From contig DUQX01000034.1 in assembly GCA_012837615.1 (NCBI GenBank), positions 1 to 41,111 on the forward strand: a stretch of 41,111 nt of DNA, given 5' to 3'. The stretch's first letter is position 1; the number at the start of each line of letters is the position of its first letter. A model generated the notes under the pieces. It saw only the letters and a program-made list of their open reading frames with translations. It was not told the origin of the DNA and made no database searches. This document shows positions 1-7,403 of the stretch, one piece after another. A program made the translations under genes and the position numbers. Source of the stretch: Bacillota bacterium. GTDB taxonomy: Bacteria; Bacillota; Dethiobacteria; DTU022; UBA8154.

Positions 1-1304
1 GACCGGCCCAGGCTTCTATCGGACTACTTATTGCCGGTATCATCCTTTGGGTTACAGAAGCACTTCCTTTGGCAATTACCACGTTTCTCTTAATGATCTT
101 AATGCCGTACCTCGGGGTAATGGAACTATCTTCCGTTTGGAAAGAGTTCATAAGTCCAGTGTTTTTCTTTGTTCTGGCTACATTTGCCATGACGGCTGCG
201 CTGCTTAACACCAAGATTCCCGCTAGAATTGCCGGCTTAATGTTAAGGTGGTCAGGTAACAGCTCCAGGAAACTGGTACTCGGTTTCGTGTTTGCAACGG
301 CAGTGCTCTCCGGTATTATGTCCAATGTCCCCACTGCGGCTTTATTTATGGGGTTGGGGATAGCTATCCTCAAGGCTAACGGAGACCCTGCGCCGGGGAC
401 AAGCAATCTGGGAAAGTGCTTGATGATCGGTATAGCCTACGGCTCTGTTATGGGAGGCTTTTCGACTCCGGCCGGCTCACCGATTAATATACTGGCCCTG
501 CATATGCTTGAAGATGCCACGGGTATCTGGATCAGGTTCCTTGACTGGATGATTGTTGGCATCCCCATGGCCGTCATCGGAGTTCTTGTTGTGAGCTGGT
601 GGATAACGCTGGTACATAAACCGGAACCCATTTCCAACCAGGCCAGGGCAGAGTCGGAAAAAATCCTCGCCGAAGCCGGAAATCTGACCGTACAGGAAAA
701 AAAAGTGATGGCTATCGTGGGCTTGATGTTTATCTTCTGGATCTCCAGCACCTGGTTCCCCATTATTGATACTACCGTGGTGGCAGTGGCAGGAATGTGC
801 TTATTCTTCTTCCCCGGCATCAAGGTCTTGACCTGGAAGGAGTTCGTTTCCAACTGCTCCTGGGAAGCGCTGATCATGATTGGCGGTATACAATCTATCG
901 CTGCGGGCCTCGTCAATACCGGGGCAGCAAGCTGGCTGGTCAATACTGTTATGTCAGGTGCCGCTGCTTGGCCGGGTATGGTAACTAATGTAATAGCTTC
1001 AGCCTTAACCTCTATCCTGCATGTTATTATTCCTACCGGCCCCGCAGTAGTAGGTCTTGCCCTTGTAGCTATGGTAGAGGTAGCCGGTATAGCTTCCCTA
1101 AGCGCGGCATCTTTTGCCCTGATTACCGCCTTTTGGTCCAATGTCACCTACCTGCTTCCCATTGATACTGTTCCCCTGATTACATTTGGCAAAGGATACT
1201 ACAAGATGAGTGACATGATAAAAGCGGGGATCGTGCCGAACATAATCATGATATTAGTAGCCGCTTTGCTTGTACCGGCATTGGCAAACCTGCTGGGTTA
1301 CTAA
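1..1304 (+). CDS. DASS/SLC13-family sodium:anion (dicarboxylate/sulfate) symporter, 5'-truncated by window edge
   Basis: The reading frame is open from base 3, so the gene begins before the window; the TTG at 69 is internal. About 433 residues are visible and read as a polytopic inner-membrane carrier with many hydrophobic segments. Just inside the window lies the family signature LWVTEALPLAIT. An SNVPTAA stretch near residue 105 resembles the first substrate/sodium-binding SNT-type loop, and PTGPAVVGLA in the C-terminal half is the probable second loop. The family moves di- or tricarboxylates or sulfate with Na+; the substrate cannot be told from sequence. No partner gene is visible, and the downstream metK has its own promoter and riboswitch, so this gene is probably transcribed separately or with something upstream of the window. 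Confidence 0.88.
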   Translation, partial: PAQASIGLLIAGIILWVTEALPLAITTFLLMILMPYLGVMELSSVWKEFISPVFFFVLATFAMTAALLNTKIPARIAGLMLRWSGNSSRKLVLGFVFATAVLSGIMSNVPTAALFMGLGIAILKANGDPAPGTSNLGKCLMIGIAYGSVMGGFSTPAGSPINILALHMLEDATGIWIRFLDWMIVGIPMAVIGVLVVSWWITLVHKPEPISNQARAESEKILAEAGNLTVQEKKVMAIVGLMFIFWISSTWFPIIDTTVVAVAGMCLFFFPGIKVLTWKEFVSNCSWEALIMIGGIQSIAAGLVNTGAASWLVNTVMSGAAAWPGMVTNVIASALTSILHVIIPTGPAVVGLALVAMVEVAGIASLSAASFALITAFWSNVTYLLPIDTVPLITFGKGYYKMSDMIKAGIVPNIIMILVAALLVPALANLLGY

Positions 1305-1329
1305 TAGAATTTGGCTACCTAAAATTAGC

Positions 1330-1393
1330 GTAACCACTTAGAGCAAAACATAAAAGGGCATAGGAAATGTCAGGTGTGTGAAAAGCCACAGCA
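1330..1393 (-). repeat. Degenerate, partial copy of the MITE-like element (reverse orientation)
   Basis: Read on the minus strand, this stretch matches the right-hand half of the full elements at 14326-14452 and 16182-16316. It keeps a mutated terminal repeat (GTAACCACTTAGAG against GTAACTGCTCAGAG), then AGGGCATAGGAAATG, TCAGGTGTGTGAAAAG and CCACAGCA. The other half is missing. I see no gene between here and the promoter at 1597. Confidence 0.65.
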
Positions 1394-1596
1394 TGAAAAA
1401 GGACTTGTTACTCGAACGCATTAAGAGTCTTATATGATTATTATCAAAAGCAAAACCCAACCAAAAATAAAACACAACAAAATTAGAGGATTATTCCAGA
1501 ATCTATAGAATCATGCAATACGGGCAAAAAAGCGGGTGGTCAGCAAGGATTATTTGATGCGAGGTATGCTAAATGCCGCTGTTTCCCTTTCCAGTA

Positions 1597-1625
1597 TTGA
1601 CAGTGACAGGAATTTGTTTTATTAT
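1597..1625 (+). promoter_or_regulatory. Sigma-A promoter of the riboswitch-metK transcript
   Basis: A perfect -35 TTGACA at 1597-1602 and -10 TATTAT at 1620-1625 are separated by 17 bp. The predicted start, near 1632, is just ahead of the SAM-I aptamer. Confidence 0.8.
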
Positions 1626-1648
1626 GTAAAAAAATAATAATGCGTGAA

Positions 1649-1834
1649 CTCTTATCAAGAGCGGGGGAGAGAAGGGCTCTATGAACCCCGGCAACCGGAT
1701 TCGCCCTGTATAATAAAACCTGGAAAAGCTTAAACGGCTTTTAGTAGGGAAGTATATACAATACAGCGGCGGGTCGCCCGGTGCCAATTCCTGCGGGTCG
1801 GCGGCATGCAGCCGGTCGTCCTGGGAGATAAGAG
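1649..1834 (+). promoter_or_regulatory. SAM-I (S-box) riboswitch aptamer upstream of metK
   Basis: Helix P1 is CTCTTATC (1649-1656) paired with GATAAGAG (1827-1834). Inside are the usual S-box landmarks: AGAGCGGGGGAGAG after P1, the conserved CCCCGGCAACCGG block near 1685-1697, and GGTGCCAATTCCTGCGGG near 1779-1796. SAM binding should stabilise P1 and free the downstream terminator, lowering metK expression when SAM is plentiful. The 3' strand of P1 can alternatively pair with the terminator's 5' arm (AAGAGG 1830-1835 with CCTCTT 1848-1853), which is the expected antiterminator. Confidence 0.95.
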
Positions 1835-1847
1835 GGGATATTTATTG

Positions 1848-1883
1848 CCTCTTGCCTGCCCGGGCAAGAGGTTGTTTGTTTTT
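1848..1883 (+). terminator. Intrinsic terminator, expression platform of the SAM-I riboswitch
   Basis: The stem CCTCTTGCC / GGCAAGAGG (1848-1871) closes a six-base loop and is followed by TTGTTTGTTTTT. Its 5' arm is shared with the antiterminator, so the two structures exclude each other. Confidence 0.9.
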
Positions 1884-1930
1884 GAGGTTTTTATGCCAGT
1901 ATTAATTTTAATGTACAAGGAGGCTGTTAG

Positions 1931-3145
1931 ATGAATAAAAATGGAGTTTTCCTGTTTTCATCGGAATCCGTTACCGAGGGCCATCCAGACAAAATTGCCG
2001 ACCAGATCTCCGATGCCATTCTCGATGTAATTATGAGAGATGATCCCATGGGAAGGGTGGCGGTAGAGACCTTGGTCACCACTGGTCTGGTCCTTGTAGC
2101 CGGTGAAATTACAACAGATTGTTATGTTGATATTCCCCGGATCGCCCGTGAAACGGTGAAAGAAATAGGATATACCCGCGCAAAATATGGTTTTGATGGC
2201 GATACATGCTCTGTCCTTACCTCTATAGACGAACAATCGCCGGATATAGCCCTTGGGGTAAATGAATCCTGGGAAATTAAGCATGGTGAAGGCAGGGAAG
2301 ATATCTATAACACTACAGGTGCGGGGGACCAGGGGATTATTTTTGGTTTTGCCTGCAATGAAACTCCTGAGCTGATGCCCATGCCGATAGATTTTGCCCA
2401 CAAATTGGCCAGGCGCCTGGCGGTAGTACGTAAAGAAAACATCCTGCCTTATCTGCGCCCTGATGGCAAATCGCAGGTTACCGTTGAATACCGGGACGGG
2501 AAGCCCCAGCGCGTTGCGACTGTCGTCCTCGCTGCACAGCATAGCGAAGATATTTCACTGAGCCGCCTGCGCGAGGATTTGATTGAGACGGTTGTAAAAG
2601 AAGTAATTCCGGAAGAACTCCTGGACAAACAAACCCGCTACCTGATTAACGCTACGGGGCGTTTTGTGGTTGGAGGCCCCCTCGGTGATACGGGGTTAAC
2701 CGGCCGAAAGATTATCGTGGATACATATGGAGGGTTTTCCCGGCATGGGGGCGGGTGTTTCTCCGGAAAAGATCCTACCAAAGTTGACCGCTCCGCCAGC
2801 TACGCCGCACGCTATGTGGCAAAAAATGTGGTGGCTGCGGGGCTGGCGGATAAGTGCGAGCTTGAGTTAGCTTATGTTATTGGGGTGGCACGCCCTGTTT
2901 CCGTATTTTTGGAAACATTTGGTACGGAAAAAGTGCCTGTAGAGTTTATCGAAAAACTTGTTCGCAAGCATTTTGATCTTCGGCCTGCAGCCATAATCGA
3001 TCATTTGGATATGCGCCGCCCAATATATAAACAGCTTGCTTCTTACGGACACTATGGTAGGGATGATCTTGATCTGCCTTGGGAGAGGACCGATAAGGCC
3101 GGAATATTGAAGAAAGAAGCGGTGGATGCAGGTTTTACGATCTAA
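1931..3145 (+). CDS. metK: S-adenosylmethionine synthetase (methionine adenosyltransferase)
   Basis: This cytosolic enzyme makes SAM from methionine and ATP. The 404-aa product is full length for bacterial MetK. The N-terminal [17 protein letters not shown] carries the ATP/Mg-binding GHPDK motif, [12 protein letters not shown] near residues 130-141 is the methionine/ATP signature, and [19 protein letters not shown]-like sequence near 270 is the catalytic P-loop-type motif (here written [19 protein letters not shown]). The ATG follows AAGGAGG at a good distance. The gene sits behind its own promoter and a SAM-I riboswitch, so it is feedback-controlled by its product. It is probably monocistronic: the next gene is on the opposite strand. 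Confidence 0.98.
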   Translation: MNKNGVFLFSSESVTEGHPDKIADQISDAILDVIMRDDPMGRVAVETLVTTGLVLVAGEITTDCYVDIPRIARETVKEIGYTRAKYGFDGDTCSVLTSIDEQSPDIALGVNESWEIKHGEGREDIYNTTGAGDQGIIFGFACNETPELMPMPIDFAHKLARRLAVVRKENILPYLRPDGKSQVTVEYRDGKPQRVATVVLAAQHSEDISLSRLREDLIETVVKEVIPEELLDKQTRYLINATGRFVVGGPLGDTGLTGRKIIVDTYGGFSRHGGGCFSGKDPTKVDRSASYAARYVAKNVVAAGLADKCELELAYVIGVARPVSVFLETFGTEKVPVEFIEKLVRKHFDLRPAAIIDHLDMRRPIYKQLASYGHYGRDDLDLPWERTDKAGILKKEAVDAGFTI

Positions 3146-3171
3146 AGGCAACCTGCGGCGCGGTATGAAAA

Positions 3172-3199
3172 CGGGGCTTCTTTTGATGAAGGAGCCCCG
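3172..3199. terminator. Hairpin between convergent metK and spo0E-like gene
   Basis: An 11-bp stem, CGGGGCTTCTT / AAGGAGCCCCG with one G-U pair, closes a 6-base loop. On the minus strand it is followed by TTTTC, so it suits the spo0E-like gene as an intrinsic terminator. On the plus strand no T-run follows, so its use by metK is less certain. Confidence 0.6.
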
Positions 3200-3280
3200 G
3201 TAAAAAACAAGTCCTCTTCGCATGACATGAAAAGAAAACTTATCAAAAAGCTTTATGAAAATAAAGGGAAAAAACACGGA

Positions 3281-3457
3281 TCAGCAATTATTATCCCGGT
3301 TGCTTAACTTCAAGAAACTATTGATTCTCTGATCTAAAATGGTTGAGACCTGAAGAGCTTCTTTGGTAACTTTTTTATTTTTTATAACGAGCTGGTGCAG
3401 TTTTTCCCTTAGCCCGGTAATTTCATCCATAATTTCTTGCAGCTGCTTTTTTTCCAC
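3281..3457 (-). CDS. Spo0E-like sporulation aspartyl-phosphate phosphatase, 58 aa
   Basis: Spo0E-family proteins are small helical hairpins that dephosphorylate Spo0A~P and so delay sporulation. The product has the family layout: a first helix with ITGLREKLHQLV, a short turn (IKNKKVT), and a second helix with ALQVSTILDQRINSFLKL that matches the family's S-x-x-L-D signature. The length is typical. The start chosen is GTG at 3457; an in-frame stop lies 45 bases upstream, and GAAGGGA lies about 14 bases before the GTG, a rather long spacing. The gene converges on metK and has its own promoter about 110 bases upstream. Family membership is judged from sequence pattern; its target is inferred from the family. 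Confidence 0.85.
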   Translation of the reverse strand: MEKKQLQEIMDEITGLREKLHQLVIKNKKVTKEALQVSTILDQRINSFLKLSNRDNNC

Positions 3458-3548
3458 TTTGACAACAAAATCCCTTCGTTAGGATATTTATGAAAAAGAT
3501 ATTTATGAAGGTGTTTGTACTATATAATTATCGCGTAATAAAAACACA

Positions 3549-3555
3549 TGTCGAA
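3549..3555 (+). promoter_or_regulatory. Possible Spo0A box near the spo0E-like promoter
   Basis: TGTCGAA matches the core of the Spo0A-binding 0A box. It lies about 16 bp downstream of the -10 of the spo0E-like promoter, a position suited to repression. A seven-base match is expected several times by chance in this window, so this is only suggestive. Confidence 0.35.
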
Positions 3556-3570
3556 AAAACACACAAGCCT

Positions 3571-3599
3571 ATTTTATTCAATATTATCTAATTTGTCAA
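3571..3599 (-). promoter_or_regulatory. Sigma-A promoter of the spo0E-like gene
   Basis: On the minus strand TTGACA (3599-3594) and TAAAAT (3576-3571) are 17 bp apart. They precede the gene by about 110 bases, leaving an A+T-rich leader. Confidence 0.75.
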
Positions 3600-3706
3600 G
3601 AACTTTATTTTTCACCCTATTTTTTTACAGTAAAAATAAATTTATTTAAAATTCTTACTTATCATCCAAATTGCACTCGTAATTGTTGCCGCTAATAGAA
3701 GGAATC

Positions 3707-3713
3707 TGTCGAA
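3707..3713 (+). promoter_or_regulatory. Second possible Spo0A box, upstream of comFC
   Basis: The same TGTCGAA heptamer occurs 41 bp before the comFC start. The chance-occurrence caveat is the same as for the box at 3549. Confidence 0.25.
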
Positions 3714-3753
3714 ATAGTCAAATACTTTTCTTGTTTTCCAGGGGGTGTTTCCC

Positions 3754-4548
3754 GTGTCAATGCTCAGTTTTTTATTGGATATTCTTTACCCTCCCCGGTG
3801 TCCTTTTTGTGGTAGCTTGCTCAGGGCGGATTCAAACGAGTCTTTTCTCAAAGAGCCGACTGTTACTACGGGTGAGGATATAGCGGGAAGCGAAGACATT
3901 TATTCCCGGCGGGTTATTTTTAAAAAAAGCACAAAGATCATCTGTTCGCGCTGCGCCGAGGAACTTCCCTGGATTGTAAGGGGCTGCGCCCGCTGCGGCT
4001 GCCCCCTGGAAGAAGGTGATTACAATTGTACCTACTGTAGTGGTGGCGCTTACTTTTCTTTTGATGACTGCTGCGCGTTGGGGCTTTACCGGGGGGAGAT
4101 TCGTCGGGCTGTTCATCGTTTAAAATACCATGGGAAAATGTCGCTTGCCGTTCCCCTAGGGAAACTGCTCAGCTTAAAGCTGGCAAGGATGACCTGGATT
4201 TCCTCTGTAGAATGCCTGGTCCCGGTTCCGCTTTTTGGGGAGCGGCAGAGATGGAGGGGGTATAATCAGGCCTCCTTGTTGGCTGGTGTTATTGGAAAGG
4301 AACTACAGCTGCCTGTTCTGGAGGCCCTGGTTCGCGTTCGTGATACAGGAAGCCAGACGGGCTTTAACAGAACTCAAAGAAAAAAGAATTTGCACGGTGC
4401 CTTTGACTGTTCTCAGGAGCTGAAGCGGGGGAGCCATATTCTGCTTATTGATGATGTGCTTACCTCTGGGGCAACAGCCCATGAGGCCTCTTGTGTCCTG
4501 AAAAACGGCGGAGCAGGGAGGGTTAGCGTTGCGGTGCTGGCAAGGTAG
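3754..4548 (+). CDS. comFC: ComFC-type double zinc ribbon / phosphoribosyltransferase-fold protein
   Basis: ComFC helps handle transforming DNA on the cytoplasmic side during competence. The 264-aa product starts with zinc-ribbon cysteines (YPPRCPFCG, then CSRCAEE, CARCGCPL and CTYC within residues 10-100). It ends with a phosphoribosyltransferase domain carrying the PRPP loop ILLIDDVLTSGAT near residue 230. The middle YRGEIRRAVHRLKYHGK and GYNQASLLA are family hallmarks. I prefer the GTG at 3754 because AGGGGG (3740-3745) then stands 8 bases away; an earlier GTG at 3745 overlaps that site. Its stop abuts the stop of the opposing rhomboid gene with no intervening terminator. ComFA and ComFB are not in the window. 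Confidence 0.92.
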   Translation: MSMLSFLLDILYPPRCPFCGSLLRADSNESFLKEPTVTTGEDIAGSEDIYSRRVIFKKSTKIICSRCAEELPWIVRGCARCGCPLEEGDYNCTYCSGGAYFSFDDCCALGLYRGEIRRAVHRLKYHGKMSLAVPLGKLLSLKLARMTWISSVECLVPVPLFGERQRWRGYNQASLLAGVIGKELQLPVLEALVRVRDTGSQTGFNRTQRKKNLHGAFDCSQELKRGSHILLIDDVLTSGATAHEASCVLKNGGAGRVSVAVLAR

Positions 4549-5217
4549 CTAAGACGATCCCGCAAGTTTATTTCTGATAATGGTGGCGATGCCGAAGATG
4601 CTGCCCAGGATGAAACCTCCGATATGAGCCCACCAGGCCACCGTCTGCGCTCCCGGATTTAATCCGGAGAGGAAAGCGTTGAAAAACTGCAGCAGGAACC
4701 AGAGGAAGAGGAAGAGCATGGCCGGCAGGCGTGCCGTTGTAATAAAGAAACCTATGGGGATTAAGGTAAGCACGCGTGCCCGGGGAAACAGAATAAAATA
4801 TGCTCCCAGGACCCCTGCCACAGCTCCACTGGCGCCTATGGTTGGCACTAGAGAGTCGGGGTTGGCTATTATGTGGGAGATACTTCCTGCCGATCCAGCG
4901 AGCAGATAAAAAAGAAAATAGCCGGCATGCCCCAGGCGGTCCTCCACGTTATCGCCAAAAACCCAGAGGTAAAGCATGTTCCCCAGAAGATGGAACCATC
5001 CTCCATGCAGGAAGGGGGAGGTCAAAAAGGGTAGCCAAACCTGCCCCTGGGAAAGGATAAGCTCGTGGGGGATAACCCCGTATTGGTAGATAAATTCCAT
5101 CAGACCTGCTTCATCCAGGCTCAGTTGAAAAATAAATACGGCAATATTAATAAATATAAGTAATATGTTTACATAAGGACGCCTTTGCGGTCGCACGCTA
5201 TCTCTGAGGGGTAGCAC
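4549..5217 (-). CDS. Rhomboid-family intramembrane serine protease
   Basis: Rhomboids cleave transmembrane substrates within the bilayer. The 222-aa product has the six-helix rhomboid core. The N-terminal amphipathic RDSVRPQRRPYVNILLI is followed by helix 1, then HGGWFHLLGNMLYLWVFGD, which supplies the conserved oxyanion-side histidine and asparagine. The nucleophile sits in PTIGASGAVAGVLGAY (Ser130), and the catalytic His198 is in WWAHIGGFILG. All key residues are present, so it should be active. It is divergent from ksgA with about 100 bp between the starts and convergent with comFC. The substrate is unknown. Confidence 0.93.
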   Translation of the reverse strand: MLPLRDSVRPQRRPYVNILLIFINIAVFIFQLSLDEAGLMEFIYQYGVIPHELILSQGQVWLPFLTSPFLHGGWFHLLGNMLYLWVFGDNVEDRLGHAGYFLFYLLAGSAGSISHIIANPDSLVPTIGASGAVAGVLGAYFILFPRARVLTLIPIGFFITTARLPAMLFLFLWFLLQFFNAFLSGLNPGAQTVAWWAHIGGFILGSIFGIATIIRNKLAGSS

Positions 5218-5316
5218 GGATTATTTCACAACCTTTCAAAATGATGAATAACCGGGTATTATATTATTATAAGCTCTTTAGTTGTTTTTTACTATAGATT
5301 ATATGAGGAGAATTGT

Positions 5317-6261
5317 ATGGTGGTTCAAGATGATAATATAAAAAAAGGCGGCAAGAACAGAACTTCAAATTACCCAAAGATTACATCCCCAATTTATCTA
5401 AAAAAAATCCTGCGCGAAAACAATCTCCGCCCTCACCGCAATATGGGACAGCATTTTCTGATCGATGAGAACATCCTGGACAAAATAATTGCTGCCGCTT
5501 CTCCGGAAAAGGATGATCTTGTGCTCGATATCGGGGCCGGGCCCGGGGCTATTTCCCTGGCAATAGCAAGGAAGGTTGCCGGGGTTATTGCGATAGAATG
5601 GGATGCCGGGTTTGCGGCACTTTTAACCGGGCTGGCCTTGGAAGGGGGGGTATCAAATCTTCGCGTAGTGGAAGGGGATGTGCGGCGGCTTGAATTGGAG
5701 GAAGTATGCTCCGCTCACTGGGGAGCGGATCTGGTTGCATATAGCGGGGGGCGAAGCCCGCTAAAGGTTGTGGCTAACCTTCCTTACTATCTTACTACCC
5801 CGCTTCTCTTTAAGCTTTTGCAGGGAAAGCTACCGCTTAAGCTTCTGGTCTTGATGGTGCAGTTTGAGGTAGCCGAGCGCATACTGGCCCATCCGGGAGG
5901 GAAGGATTACGGGGTTCTCTCTATCCTTTGCCGTTACTATACGGAACCTCGTTTCCTTTTTAAAGTTTCAAGAAATGTTTTTCTCCCGCCCCCTGCTGTA
6001 GATTCTGCCGTCGTGTTACTCCATGTCCTCCCTGTGCCTCCCATTACTGTTCTGAGTGAAGAGATGTTTTGGAAAATAGTAAGGGCTGTGTTTCAAAAAA
6101 GAAGAAAAACGCTGCCCAATGCCCTTGAAGGTATAGCCGGCCTGGGTAAAGCGGAGTGGCAGAAAATACTCGAACAGGCCGGCATTTCTCCCTTACGCAG
6201 GGGAGAAACCTGCACTATTGAAGAATTTGCATCCCTAAGTGATATGGTCTATAATAAATAA
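5317..6261 (+). CDS. rsmA (ksgA): 16S rRNA (adenine1518/1519-N6)-dimethyltransferase
   Basis: RsmA/KsgA dimethylates two adjacent adenines in helix 45 of 16S rRNA late in small-subunit assembly. The 314-aa product has the SAM-binding motif VLDIGAGPGAISLAIA near residue 68 and the catalytic NLPYYLTTPLLF near 150. It also has HRNMGQHFLIDENI before the Rossmann core and the C-terminal FQKRRKTLPNAL. The start is the ATG at 5317 behind GAGGAG. Two additions are visible: a basic, polar N-terminal tail of about 35 residues, and an insert around residues 130-150 (CSAHWGADLVAYSGGRSPLK) between core strands. The order ksgA then veg is conserved in Firmicutes; here ykuK sits where Bacilli usually have yabG. 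Confidence 0.97.
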   Translation: MVVQDDNIKKGGKNRTSNYPKITSPIYLKKILRENNLRPHRNMGQHFLIDENILDKIIAAASPEKDDLVLDIGAGPGAISLAIARKVAGVIAIEWDAGFAALLTGLALEGGVSNLRVVEGDVRRLELEEVCSAHWGADLVAYSGGRSPLKVVANLPYYLTTPLLFKLLQGKLPLKLLVLMVQFEVAERILAHPGGKDYGVLSILCRYYTEPRFLFKVSRNVFLPPPAVDSAVVLLHVLPVPPITVLSEEMFWKIVRAVFQKRRKTLPNALEGIAGLGKAEWQKILEQAGISPLRRGETCTIEEFASLSDMVYNK

Positions 6262-6317
6262 GGGTTCCTCGTTCGTTTTGTCGCTTTATGCTGTAAATAA
6301 GAAAGAAGGCCTGGAGG

Positions 6318-6794
6318 ATGATTTTTACCAGCCCTACGAAAGGGAAGATGACCCTGAAGGATGTTTTTGAGGATATCATTGGTTATATCCGGGAAAATCC
6401 CAGGGAACAACATAAGCTGATCATAGGGACTGATTCGCAGACACATCTCGATGACGAGATAATTTTTGTAACGGCGATTATTATCCACCGAGTGGGGAAG
6501 GGTGGACGATACTATTTTCACCGCAAGAAACAGCACTTTGTACAGAGTCTGAGGCAGCGTATTTTTTTTGAGACATCTTTAAGTCTTGATGTTGCCGGAC
6601 GTTTTACTGCCCTGCTTTCAGAAGATGGCCATGCTCACCTCAATGTTGAAATACATCTCGATGTTGGTGAAATGGGAGATACTAAGGAGCTTATCAGGGA
6701 AGTGGTGGGAATGGTTATCGGCAGCGGTTTTGATGCTCGCATCAAGCCTGATTCATATGGGGCAACCAAAGTTGCCGACCGGTATACCAAATAA
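6318..6794 (+). CDS. YkuK-family ribonuclease H-like protein (DUF458)
   Basis: The 158-aa product matches the YkuK family, predicted to have an RNase H-like fold. Visible features are LIIGTDSQTH near residues 35-44, where the aspartate fits the first acidic metal ligand, FVTAIIIHRVGKGGRYYFHR as a beta pair, and VEIHLDVGEMGDTKELIREVVGMV near the C-terminus, with more acidic residues. It closes with IKPDSYGATKVADRYTK, a strongly conserved tail in this family. The ATG at 6318 follows TGGAGG closely. It lies 56 bp behind ksgA and may be co-transcribed. The biological substrate has not been established for the family as far as I know. Confidence 0.85.
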   Translation: MIFTSPTKGKMTLKDVFEDIIGYIRENPREQHKLIIGTDSQTHLDDEIIFVTAIIIHRVGKGGRYYFHRKKQHFVQSLRQRIFFETSLSLDVAGRFTALLSEDGHAHLNVEIHLDVGEMGDTKELIREVVGMVIGSGFDARIKPDSYGATKVADRYTK

Positions 6795-6848
6795 CTTTTT
6801 CGAAGAGGAGAAAAAAAAATATAAAATACAAAAAAATCCTCATAAACC

Positions 6849-6877
6849 TTGACCTTTAGCGATATTACTGGTAAAAT
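6849..6877 (+). promoter_or_regulatory. Upstream promoter of veg (P1)
   Basis: TTGACC (6849-6854) and TAAAAT (6872-6877) are separated by 17 bp. It is one of two promoters in tandem. Confidence 0.6.
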
Positions 6878-6888
6878 ACAAAGTTTGC

Positions 6889-6917
6889 TTGACTTTTTTT
6901 CCGTTTTGTGTTACGAT
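6889..6917 (+). promoter_or_regulatory. Proximal promoter of veg (P2)
   Basis: TTGACT (6889-6894) and TACGAT (6912-6917) are separated by 17 bp. The second promoter suggests strong vegetative expression, as is known for veg in Bacillus. Confidence 0.7.
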
Positions 6918-6938
6918 TACCCTTGAGGTGATGTAAAC

Positions 6939-7211
6939 ATGGCAGTAAAAAACACCCTGGGGAAGATCCGCAAGGAGCTAGAGATGCATGTAGGAGAAAA
7001 AGTAAAGCTGCGGGCTAACCGGGGTCGCCGTAAGACTTTCGAAAAAGTGGGGGTCTTAGAAAACACATACCCTTCTATTTTTGTGGTTCGAGTTGACGAG
7101 GAAAACTATTATCAAAGACTGTCTTTTAGCTACGCTGATGTTCTTACATCTACAGTCGAATTGAGCCTTTATGGAAATGATCAGAAAATAGCTCTTTGTG
7201 CCGGCGAGTAA
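6939..7211 (+). CDS. veg: Veg protein
   Basis: Veg is a small, abundant Firmicute protein linked in Bacillus to biofilm matrix expression and spore outgrowth; its biochemical role is unsettled. The 90-aa product has the family pattern IRKELEMHVGEKVKLRANRG, then RKTFEKVGVLENTYPSIFVV and QRLSFSYADVLTSTVEL, and reads as a small beta-barrel. The ATG at 6939 follows TTGAGGTG. It stands alone between tandem promoters and a strong terminator, and its position downstream of ksgA is the conserved one. Confidence 0.95.
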   Translation: MAVKNTLGKIRKELEMHVGEKVKLRANRGRRKTFEKVGVLENTYPSIFVVRVDEENYYQRLSFSYADVLTSTVELSLYGNDQKIALCAGE

Positions 7212-7254
7212 TTTTATTTAAATATACATTTATATTTATAAAGAAGGAGATTTT

Positions 7255-7287
7255 AAAAAATCCCGGTTTAAAAAACCGGGATTTTTT
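7255..7287 (+). terminator. Intrinsic terminator of veg
   Basis: The stem TCCCGGTTT / AAACCGGGA (7261-7281, loop AAA) is flanked by A6 and T6, so it could terminate in both directions. Confidence 0.92.
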
Positions 7288-7403
7288 CTTTCGGTTTTTT
7301 CTTTTCAGCTCCCCGTTTCCATTTTCGGCTTTCAGGCATAAATTATTGATGGGTTTAATAATTATATAAAAGGCCTTGTATATTGTTTAAGGGAGGTAAA
7401 ACG

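Noticed and set aside
437-1147. 236-codon open frame antisense to the anion transporter
   Set aside because: It mirrors a well-supported transporter gene, has no ribosome site and encodes a low-complexity A/T/I/P-rich product typical of antisense frames.
1958-2542. 194-codon open frame antisense to metK
   Set aside because: It is a shadow of metK with no start context and no recognisable family.
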